Shown here piece after piece: positions 28,067 to 35,025 of a DNA stretch of 64,000 nucleotides. The position numbers and the translations under genes were made by a program. Location: contig NZ_CP029797.1 in NCBI RefSeq assembly GCF_003268595.1, forward strand, positions 2,377,501 to 2,441,500, in the 5' to 3' direction. The DNA comes from Paraliobacillus zengyii. GTDB taxonomy: Bacteria; Bacillota; Bacilli; Bacillales; Amphibacillaceae. The notes beneath the pieces are model-generated. The model did no database searches. It saw only the letters and a program-made list of their open reading frames with translations, and was not told the origin of the DNA. Within the stretch, counting starts at the first letter, position 1. The number at the start of each line of letters is the position of its first letter.

Positions 28067-28096
28067 TAAAAGACCCCTTTGGGAAGGGATCTTTTT
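28067..28096 (-). terminator. Terminator between pilA and comC
   Basis: A short hairpin (GACCCC/GGGATC-type arms, 28071-28091) flanked by A and T runs directly follows the pilin stop. It probably lets only part of the transcripts continue into comC-pilMNO, giving more pilin than assembly protein. Confidence 0.7.
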
Positions 28097-28105
28097 AAAA
28101 TATTA

Positions 28106-28438
28106 TTACTCAGTGTATTCGTATTGATTCGTATCTTCATCAAAAGTAACTGTGCCATCTGGTAGATCATCACTACCCTCAAGATAACCTGCTGTTACAA
28201 GTTCAGCAGCAGTCATACCAGTTTCGTCAAATTCACCTTCTACATCTGCTAATCTTGCAGCATCAAGTACCAATTCAATTTGAGCATCATCAGAATCTTC
28301 CTGTGCTCCCTCAATTATATTCCCAATTGCAGGAACGGCAATTGCTACAATAATACCCAAAATAACAATAACTGCTAAAAGCTCTACTAATGTAAAACCT
28401 TTCTCATTGCGTAACATTTTTTTCATTCTAGTTAACAT
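28106..28438 (-). CDS. pilA: Type IV major pilin PilA-like
   Basis: The class III signal ends NEKG followed by FTLVELLAVIVILG, with glutamate at position 5 of the mature protein; ComC should cut after that glycine, giving a 14-residue leader and about 96 mature residues. The start is the ATG at 28438, six bases after AGGAGG; the frame's earlier ATG forms part of that ribosome site. The globular part is extremely acidic: about 23 Asp/Glu and a single Arg, with no Lys, in the mature chain. Its own promoter and a c-di-GMP-II riboswitch precede it and a terminator follows it, as expected for the most abundant subunit. Confidence 0.9.
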   Translation of the reverse strand: MLTRMKKMLRNEKGFTLVELLAVIVILGIIVAIAVPAIGNIIEGAQEDSDDAQIELVLDAARLADVEGEFDETGMTAAELVTAGYLEGSDDLPDGTVTFDEDTNQYEYTE

Positions 28439-28467
28439 ATTATTCCTCCTCATTTAATTTCTCTTAT

Positions 28468-28503
28468 AAAAAAAGACTCACAGCATAAAAAATGGTGTCA
28501 GTC
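28468..28503 (-). terminator. Riboswitch expression platform: intrinsic terminator before pilA
   Basis: On the minus strand GACTGACA (28503-28496) pairs with TGTGAGTC (28482-28475), one internal mismatch, followed by seven T (28474-28468). The 5' arm begins inside the last bases of the aptamer (ACTG), so ligand-bound aptamer and terminator cannot both form fully. Confidence 0.75.
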
Positions 28504-28572
28504 GGTTGCACTACTAGCTCAAATTTATCCAAGTGCCCAGATACAGATAAACCTTCATTGCTTCTACTATTC
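28498..28572 (-). ncRNA. Cyclic-di-GMP-II riboswitch aptamer controlling pilA
   Basis: On the minus strand the leader contains AAGCAATG, then a GGTTTATC arm, CTGGGCACTTG, a GATAAATT arm, and TTTGAGCTAGTAGTGCAACC followed by GAC. This order matches the class-II c-di-GMP riboswitch of Clostridium acetobutylicum as I recall it (AAACAATG, GGGCACTTG, TTTTGAGTTAGTAGTGCAAC). The P2 arms differ from that sequence but still pair (GGTTTATC with GATAAATT), and GCAC pairs with GTGC as in the pseudoknot. P1 is short (TAGT with ACTG). An ON switch is inferred, because a stable P1 would withhold bases from the terminator. Confidence 0.88.
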
Positions 28573-28591
28573 GTTTTATACTAATAGTTCT

Positions 28592-28619
28592 ATTATACTA
28601 CATTTTTATAACCTGTCTA
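28592..28619 (-). promoter_or_regulatory. Vegetative-type promoter of pilA
   Basis: On the minus strand, TAGACA (28619-28614) and TATAAT (28597-28592) are separated by 16 bases. Transcription would begin near 28585, about 15 bases before the aptamer. Confidence 0.65.
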
Positions 28620-28624
28620 CACTT

Positions 28625-29827
28625 TTAGATATTTTCAAACAAGCTAAACATAGGTATAACGATCGCTAAAACAATTGCACCTACGATTACAGCTAAAAAT
28701 AGAATCATTATCGGTTCAATTAACGACTTTAACTTTTCCGATGATTCATCTAATTCTTGTTCATAAAAATCAGAAACTTTTTTCAACATCGCATCAATTG
28801 AACCTGTTCGTTCGCCTACAACAATCATTTGTGTAATTAATTTAGGGAAAACCCAATGTTTTTCCATAGGCGTGGCTAGTGACTCTCCCTTTTCAAGAGA
28901 ATCTCTACTTTCACGCAAAACTTGTTTAATTACTTTATTATCTATAACCCGCTCCGTTATCGTAACAGCTTGTAAGATTGGTACAGAACTATTTAACAAA
29001 GAACTTAATGTTTGCGTCATTCTAGCAAGTAAAGACTTTTGAATAAACATACCGAATATTGGAATTCGAAGTTTGATGACATCAAATAAATAAGAAATGT
29101 TTGGGCGACGATTTAATAATCTAATCGTCACACCTAACACTAGTATTAGTATCATCATAATCCACCAATAAGACTGAACCATATCGCTAATACTTAATAT
29201 CGCCGCTGTATATGGTGGTATTTCTTGGTCAAAAGATAGGAACATGTCCGTGAAAATCGGTACAATAAATGCAAGTAAAAAAATAGTGATAAATACGGCA
29301 ACAATACCAACCACAACAGGATAGGTTAATGCAGTTATGATCTTTTGTTTTAACTGGTATTGTTTCTCATAATAAGTAGCCATTCTATCAAGGATTTCAT
29401 CTAAATTACCACTAATTTCTCCAGCATGGATCATACTGATTAATAATTCAGGGAAAAGACGAGGAAATTCTGCTAATGCATCAGATAGGCCAATTCCTTC
29501 TTCTAGATCGTTTTGAATTTGTTGTAGCGCTTTTTTTAGTGGTTTACTTTGTGTTTGATCTTCTAGAATAGAAGTTGTTTCTACTAATGTTATACCGGCA
29601 TCTATTAACGTCGAAAATTGACGGAGAAAAATAACAAAATCCTTATTCTTTATTGGATTACCTATATAAATATCTTTGTATAAAAATGAGTTCAATTCAT
29701 TTATCTCAAATAAAATTAGTCCTTGAGACTTTAATTGTTTGATCGCTTCTTTTTCATTCTCGCTACTAATTTTCCCTTTTTTTATCTTGCCATCGACAGA
29801 TTTCGCTTTATACGCATAATAGTTCAT
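28625..29827 (-). CDS. pilC: Type IV pilus inner-membrane platform protein PilC
   Basis: The protein has 400 residues with two GspF-type domains (about 65-190 and 265-390), each ending in membrane segments. Signatures are FLRQFSTLIDAGITLVETTSIL and the repeated MIHAGEISGNLDEILDRMATYY / MIVVGERTGSIDAMLKKVSDFYEQ. PilC turns ATPase motion into pilin extraction. It follows pilT on the same strand. It is a full-length, ordinary member. Confidence 0.95.
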   Translation of the reverse strand: MNYYAYKAKSVDGKIKKGKISSENEKEAIKQLKSQGLILFEINELNSFLYKDIYIGNPIKNKDFVIFLRQFSTLIDAGITLVETTSILEDQTQSKPLKKALQQIQNDLEEGIGLSDALAEFPRLFPELLISMIHAGEISGNLDEILDRMATYYEKQYQLKQKIITALTYPVVVGIVAVFITIFLLAFIVPIFTDMFLSFDQEIPPYTAAILSISDMVQSYWWIMMILILVLGVTIRLLNRRPNISYLFDVIKLRIPIFGMFIQKSLLARMTQTLSSLLNSSVPILQAVTITERVIDNKVIKQVLRESRDSLEKGESLATPMEKHWVFPKLITQMIVVGERTGSIDAMLKKVSDFYEQELDESSEKLKSLIEPIMILFLAVIVGAIVLAIVIPMFSLFENI

Positions 29828-29860
29828 AAAATTCCACCTCTTCCCCCATCATAACTTGAA

Positions 29861-30901
29861 CTAAAAAGTCATATCTTTTAAATACGGAGATGCATGTTTT
29901 TGCGTTATAATTCCTTGTTGTAACATCCGTTTTATATCCATCGTCATGGTATGCATACCATACTCTTTAGACGTTTGCATGGTGTTAGGAATCTGATGCA
30001 TTTTTTCTGATCGAATTAAGTTTTTTACTGCAGGTGTGTTAATTAAAATTTCAGTTGCTGCTGCTCGTCCAAATCCTTTTGCCAAAGGAAACAAGCGCTG
30101 CGATACAATGGCCTCTAACACATTAGCAAGTTGAATTCTTATTTGACTCTTTTGGTGGGCAGGAAAAACATCAATAATTCGATCCATCGTTGAGGACGCA
30201 TCAGTTGTGTGCAGTGTTCCTAGAACTAAATGTCCCGTTTCTGCAGCAGTTATTGCTGTAGAAATTGTTTCTAAGTCGCGCATCTCACCAACTAGTATCA
30301 CATCTGGATCTTGACGCAAACACGCACGTAACCCTTTTTGAAAACTACTCGTATCGAAACCTACTTCTCTTTGATCGATAATGCATTTGTTATGCTGATA
30401 CAGATATTCGATTGGATCCTCTAACGTAATAATATGTCGGTTCATTGTTTTGTTCATATAATCAATCATCGCTGCCAAAGAAGTACTTTTTCCACTTCCA
30501 GTTGGACCTGTTACCAATACTAACCCTTGTGGTAACCCTGCTATTTCTTTCAATACGTTAGGTAAATCTAAATCTTCAATAGATGGAATCGTAGTTGGAA
30601 TCGTTCGAATAGCTAAAGAGATACAATTTCGTTGAAAGAAAATATTCATTCGAAAACGTGATACCCCTGCAATTCCATGTGATAAATCTAGTTCTCTTTC
30701 ATCTAGTAATTTAGACCACATCTCTTCGTTAAGAATCGATTTAGCCATTTGTTCCGTATCGGTTGGTTCTAATTTATTCTGTCCATGAAGTTGTAACCGA
30801 CCGTCCACACGAAAAATCGGCTGTGATCCTACAGTTAAATGGACATCTGACGCTTTTTTATGAAATGCTGTAGTTAATAATTCCTCTAGTCTATTTTCCA
30901 T
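29861..30901 (-). CDS. pilT: Pilus retraction ATPase PilT
   Basis: Walker A is GPTGSGKSTS (about 131), Walker B DPDVILVGEMRD (about 199), and the Asp and His boxes (HIITLEDPIEY, GHLVLGTLHT) are present. It has the short N-terminal PAS-like domain with SDVHLT, typical of PilT (346 residues), and lacks the MshEN domain seen in PilB. Its presence beside PilB implies pili that can retract. Confidence 0.93.
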   Translation of the reverse strand: MENRLEELLTTAFHKKASDVHLTVGSQPIFRVDGRLQLHGQNKLEPTDTEQMAKSILNEEMWSKLLDERELDLSHGIAGVSRFRMNIFFQRNCISLAIRTIPTTIPSIEDLDLPNVLKEIAGLPQGLVLVTGPTGSGKSTSLAAMIDYMNKTMNRHIITLEDPIEYLYQHNKCIIDQREVGFDTSSFQKGLRACLRQDPDVILVGEMRDLETISTAITAAETGHLVLGTLHTTDASSTMDRIIDVFPAHQKSQIRIQLANVLEAIVSQRLFPLAKGFGRAAATEILINTPAVKNLIRSEKMHQIPNTMQTSKEYGMHTMTMDIKRMLQQGIITQKHASPYLKDMTF

Positions 30902-30914
30902 GTTTGCTCACCAC

Positions 30915-32540
30915 CTACTCTTCCGTTGCCACACGTAATACTTCATCAAATGTGGTAATACCCTGCTGTACTTTAATTAGACCATCCACTAACAAAAATC
31001 GCATGCCATTTTGCTTTACATATTCTTTAATATCTGTCATATCAGACTGATTCATCATCATTTTTTTGACTTTATCATCGATTACTAAAAGCTCATGAAT
31101 TGCTGATCTACCACGATAACCTGTTGATCTGCAACTATCACAACCAACACCCTCGACCACTTCCGTTAAATCTATATTATGACGACTAAAAATTTCCTTT
31201 TCCATTTTAGTTACGGGTCGTGATTGTTTACAATCGACACAAACTTTTTTAACTAAACGTTGGGCCATTACTGCCGATAAAGCAGAAACGACAAGATAAG
31301 GTTCAACATCCATATCAAATAGACGAGGAATCGCTGCAATAGCACTGTTTGTGTGTAGTGTACTAAATACTAAGTGCCCAGTTAATGCTGAACGTATTGC
31401 TATTTCAGCAGTTTCGCGGTCACGAATTTCACCAACCATTATTATATTTGGATCTTGGCGTAAAATTGATCGTAAACCTTTTGCAAAAGTAAGACCTACC
31501 GCAGTATTTACTTGGACCTGATTGATACCTTCCAATTGATATTCAACTGGGTCTTCTATTGTGACGATATTAACATCTTCCTGGTTCAATTCATTGATTG
31601 ATCCATAAAGTGTTGTTGTTTTACCAGAACCTGTTGGACCTGTTAATAAAATTAATCCTGAAGGTTGTTCGATTATTTTTTGATATTTATCTAAAGTGTC
31701 TTTTGAAAAATCAAGTTCTGTCAATGTTTTAAATATATTACTTAAATCTAAAATACGAATAACTATTTTTTCACCAAAAACCGTTGGTAAGGTTGAAATC
31801 CGTAAATCGACTGGTTTCGCATCAATGATTAAACGAATTCTACCGTCTTGTGGCAAACGTGTATCCGTGATATTTAATTCCGATAATATTTTCACTCGGG
31901 CAATTAAAGCATTTTGTAATCGCTTTGGTATTGTTTTTTCTGTTCGTAACATACCATCAACTCTATATCGAATCATAACCTTCGACTCTGAAGGATCAAT
32001 ATGTACATCACTCGCTTTTAACGTTACACCTGTTTGTAATATTTGATCTAATATCCGAATGGCAGGCGCTTCCTCATTTTCAGATTCCTCATCTGTATAA
32101 GCGGCTTCCATGTCATAATATTTATTTATCGCTTGTAAAATATCATCTTTTGTTGCGATTACAGGTTTGATCGTAAACCCTGTTGATAGTTCTAAATCAT
32201 CAATTGCATAATAATCAAGCGGGTCATTCATTGCAACAGTTAAAATATTCTCTTGTTGTTGTATAGGTAAAAGCGTATTTTCACGTGCTGTTTCTTTTCG
32301 AACAAGATCCATTAAACCTTCATCAATTGGAAAACGATATAAAGAAACGCTTGGAATTTTCAAATGTACTTCTAAAACTTCTAATAATTGTTTTTCCGTG
32401 ATATAGCCCTGTTCAACAAGTGCATCCCCTAGTTTTTGTTTCTCCCATTTTTGTGCTATTGCCTCAACTATTTGTTGTTCGGTAATTAAGCCATTTTCTT
32501 TAAGGACGTCACCAAGTTTCCGTTTATTTCGTATCGCCAT
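30915..32540 (-). CDS. pilB: Pilus assembly ATPase PilB with MshEN c-di-GMP-binding domain
   Basis: The order is an N-terminal MshEN (GspE-N) domain, a linker, the N2 domain and a RecA-like ATPase. Walker A is [13 protein letters not shown] (about 297), Walker B NIIMVGEIRDRETAE (about 365), and the CVDC...CDSC zinc tetracysteine is near 440. Two tandem copies of the (R/K)LGxxLxxxGxIxxxQ(I/L)xxxL motif lie at residues 8-28 and 36-56, the arrangement shown to bind c-di-GMP in MshE. PilB powers pilus extension. The sequence suggests that extension needs or senses c-di-GMP, matching the riboswitch on pilA and the GGDEF protein at the head of the locus. Confidence 0.93.
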   Translation of the reverse strand: MAIRNKRKLGDVLKENGLITEQQIVEAIAQKWEKQKLGDALVEQGYITEKQLLEVLEVHLKIPSVSLYRFPIDEGLMDLVRKETARENTLLPIQQQENILTVAMNDPLDYYAIDDLELSTGFTIKPVIATKDDILQAINKYYDMEAAYTDEESENEEAPAIRILDQILQTGVTLKASDVHIDPSESKVMIRYRVDGMLRTEKTIPKRLQNALIARVKILSELNITDTRLPQDGRIRLIIDAKPVDLRISTLPTVFGEKIVIRILDLSNIFKTLTELDFSKDTLDKYQKIIEQPSGLILLTGPTGSGKTTTLYGSINELNQEDVNIVTIEDPVEYQLEGINQVQVNTAVGLTFAKGLRSILRQDPNIIMVGEIRDRETAEIAIRSALTGHLVFSTLHTNSAIAAIPRLFDMDVEPYLVVSALSAVMAQRLVKKVCVDCKQSRPVTKMEKEIFSRHNIDLTEVVEGVGCDSCRSTGYRGRSAIHELLVIDDKVKKMMMNQSDMTDIKEYVKQNGMRFLLVDGLIKVQQGITTFDEVLRVATEE

Positions 32541-32575
32541 TTGACCCCTCTTTTCGTAACAATATAATTAAAACT

Positions 32576-34075
32576 CTAATCTGACTCTACTGTTGGCTGC
32601 TTTTTAATTAAGTCGTCCGTTGATGGAGAACTGTTAGTGCCGAAAGGGAAGTCATCAAGATTCATTGACTTGAATTTAATGAATCCTCCACCAGTACCTG
32701 TTATTGAGTTAGTAATTACTGTACCATTTATCGATCCACTTCCTGAAAAAACTAAATCTGCATTAGGCGCGATAACAAACGCAGAAGAATATGTACCTCC
32801 TTCGAATACTACACTATTACCCCCACTTACTATAAAGCCTTGAAAATCCCCGCCACCTGTCAGTTTTACATCAGCTTTTTCAACAAATATTGAACCATTA
32901 ATATATTGTGCATTGGAAACTTCTATCCTTGAAGTTCCTTGATAATACATATTTAATTGGTTAGTATTCCCTGTATCATTGATAGTACTACTTCCTCCAA
33001 TATTAAACGAATCTTGAATATAAATATTTACCTTACCACTGCCAATTATATTAATATGACCTTGACTTAAATCTAAATCTTTTACTACAATATCATGATC
33101 TTCATTATTCGTATTAATATTCAATGTATTGTTACTTGCAAATGTTATTCGATTGAACTGAAGGTTTTTATCTAAGTTTAAAGTGTAGCCATTCGCTTGA
33201 TAACTATTAATATTTAAATTGCCTCCTTCAATTACTTTGAATCGTTCATACTCTCCTCCTATTGTTTCGTCAATAGGAGGAGAGTATGTTGGATATGTTG
33301 GATGATTATCAATAATTGTTTGATAGTCTTCCCAAGGTATTGAAGTTAAGTTTGATTTAACTTCCGGTATAGTACCCTTAAAATTTTCAGGCTCATGAAT
33401 TTTCAAGGCATTTTCCACTGCGTTTTCAGGAACATATGCAATACCATAAACATGAGTTGTTCCATCCATTTTAATTAAGTTAGGAAGAGTTGAATCAACA
33501 TACAAATCTCCGTTTAGAGACACACTTCCTACCAGTGAAATACTATTCTTAACAATTGCTACTGCATTATCGGGTATCTCAATCGAACCACCACTCCCAG
33601 ACTTCCAATTCACTTGAAATGGTTTTGTTACTGTGCGTGTTCGCTTTCCAATAATGCCTTCTGATACAATTTGATAAGAGCGAGGGTTGCCATCTGTTAC
33701 TTGTTCCACTTTAACTTTAGCACTTGGTTGTTCAGTAAAACTCTCTTCAAAGTCTGAAATACTAGTACCATCCAATTGTTGTTCTATGCGGGAATTAAGA
33801 TCAGAATAAAAAGAAGCTTCTGTGTTCGTGGTTTCGTATATCGATTCAACAAGTGTTTCTATCTCTGCGTATGTTTGATTTGCTCCACCCTCAGCTACAT
33901 AATAGGTAGCCTGATAATCTCGATCAACAGTAGTTAATTTGATATTAGCAAATGAAGCAGTGGCTAATGCCAAACCTAATAAAGATAATACTGTTAAGGC
34001 CATCATTACGATAACTAAGATAGCACCATCTTGATTATTTTTTATATATTTGTAATGTTTTTGCATAAACTTCAC
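32576..34075 (-). CDS. PilX-like minor pilin with large beta-helix-like C-terminal domain
   Basis: The N-terminus (NNQDG followed by AILVIVMMALTVLSLLGLA) is a PilX-type prepilin signal and transmembrane helix; ComC may cut after the glycine. Residues about 40-150 form a pilin-like helix and linker. Residues about 165-480 are rich in short glycine/asparagine-turned beta repeats (GSVSLNGDLYVDS, GSGKVNIYIQDSFNIGGSST, GSGSINGTVITNS), like the polymer-forming beta-helix domains of DUF7305-type proteins. At 499 residues it is far larger than a core pilin, which fits a tip subunit that caps the fibre or binds a surface. It contains a perfect 18-bp inverted repeat at 33247-33288. Adhesin function is inference. 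Confidence 0.72.
   Translation of the reverse strand: MKFMQKHYKYIKNNQDGAILVIVMMALTVLSLLGLALATASFANIKLTTVDRDYQATYYVAEGGANQTYAEIETLVESIYETTNTEASFYSDLNSRIEQQLDGTSISDFEESFTEQPSAKVKVEQVTDGNPRSYQIVSEGIIGKRTRTVTKPFQVNWKSGSGGSIEIPDNAVAIVKNSISLVGSVSLNGDLYVDSTLPNLIKMDGTTHVYGIAYVPENAVENALKIHEPENFKGTIPEVKSNLTSIPWEDYQTIIDNHPTYPTYSPPIDETIGGEYERFKVIEGGNLNINSYQANGYTLNLDKNLQFNRITFASNNTLNINTNNEDHDIVVKDLDLSQGHINIIGSGKVNIYIQDSFNIGGSSTINDTGNTNQLNMYYQGTSRIEVSNAQYINGSIFVEKADVKLTGGGDFQGFIVSGGNSVVFEGGTYSSAFVIAPNADLVFSGSGSINGTVITNSITGTGGGFIKFKSMNLDDFPFGTNSSPSTDDLIKKQPTVESD
33247..33288. repeat. Perfect 18-bp inverted repeat inside the PilX-like gene
   Basis: CATACTCTCCTCCTATTG (33247-33264) and CAATAGGAGGAGAGTATG (33271-33288) are exact complements around TTTCGT. 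The repeat encodes YSPPIDETIGGEY at the junction before the beta-rich domain. Confidence 0.95.
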
Positions 34076-34501
34076 CTACTCTCGCAAATAAATTACTGTA
34101 GATAGTGTTTCTATTTTTCCATTCCGATTTGGGAGACTACTAATCGATATTTCTATTTTTCCATCCTCTTTATCAATATTAAAACTTGATATTTGGTCAC
34201 TAATTACGGTGCTATTTTCATAAAAATTTGGTTGTTCTAGTTCGTAACTATTTGTACCAATGGTTATTTCGTTTGTATCACTTGTAACACTTACTAGATC
34301 AGCTTCTGTTGATCGTATTTCCTTGGTAATAGTCGCCATAACATAACGCACTTGTTCCTGATAATTGATTTCTTCCGTTTGATTTCGATATTGTTTTTGG
34401 CCGAATATATGCGCAGATCCAATTAAAGCAATTATGATTGACATTAAAGCAAGTGCGGCTAATAATTCAATTAATGTCATACCTTTTTCATTTTTGAACA
34501 C
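34076..34501 (-). CDS. Minor pilin, PilW/GspJ-like
   Basis: The prepilin signal is FKNEKG followed by MTLIELLAALALMSIIIAL. The remaining about 110 residues form a small soluble domain with a strand-rich end. I start at the GTG at 34501, seven bases after AGAAGG; the longer frame from 34525 lacks a ribosome site and would overlap the preceding gene. It sits between the PilV-like and PilX-like genes, as in other minor-pilin sets that prime pilus assembly. Confidence 0.78.
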   Translation of the reverse strand: MFKNEKGMTLIELLAALALMSIIIALIGSAHIFGQKQYRNQTEEINYQEQVRYVMATITKEIRSTEADLVSVTSDTNEITIGTNSYELEQPNFYENSTVISDQISSFNIDKEDGKIEISISSLPNRNGKIETLSTVIYLRE

Positions 34502-34512
34502 TAGCACACCTT

Positions 34513-34956
34513 CTAACTTTCCCACAATAGTTTTGTTTCCAACTGTGCTTCTAGTTTATTTGCATCATTATATACCTTTACAACCACGTCTTTTACATCG
34601 TCGTTAGTAGTAAATGTAATACTAATATTATAAATATTAGTGTCTTCCATTTGCTTCGTGAGTATATACTCATAATTACTATCTGAACTGTTTACATGAT
34701 ACGTATTTGATAAATAGGTAATTGTATCCACGTAACTCATCGTATCACTCAAATGATATATTTCTTCCATTTCTGATTGTGCAACATATGACGAATCAGT
34801 GATATCCTTTGATACATTGTTTACTTTGGTTGATTGAATAAAAAAAGTTAAAAAAGTAACAATTATGATCGAAAGTATAGCAATAGAAACAATTATCTCT
34901 ACTAAAGTCATACCATTTTGATTATTCATCTGCGAAAAACTTTTCGTCATCATCAT
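34513..34956 (-). CDS. Minor pilin, PilV/GspI-like
   Basis: The prepilin signal is NNQNG followed by MTLVEIIVSIAILSIIIVT, then a short helix and a soluble domain of about 100 residues. Three ATG codons in a row begin the frame; AAGG lies just upstream, best placed for the second or third. It is the first of three minor pilin genes and follows the GGDEF gene by 69 bp. Confidence 0.78.
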   Translation of the reverse strand: MMMTKSFSQMNNQNGMTLVEIIVSIAILSIIIVTFLTFFIQSTKVNNVSKDITDSSYVAQSEMEEIYHLSDTMSYVDTITYLSNTYHVNSSDSNYEYILTKQMEDTNIYNISITFTTNDDVKDVVVKVYNDANKLEAQLETKLLWES

Positions 34957-35025
34957 CTCAGCCTTTTTAACTATATTCTTATCTTAAATATAGTACAATT
35001 TAAACTACTTGTATATGTTTTTCAA

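Noticed and set aside
28498..28572. c-di-GMP class-I (GEMM) or other riboswitch classes before pilA
   Set aside because: The GEMM core is not present; the GGGCACTTG and AGTAGTGCAACC order fits class II only.
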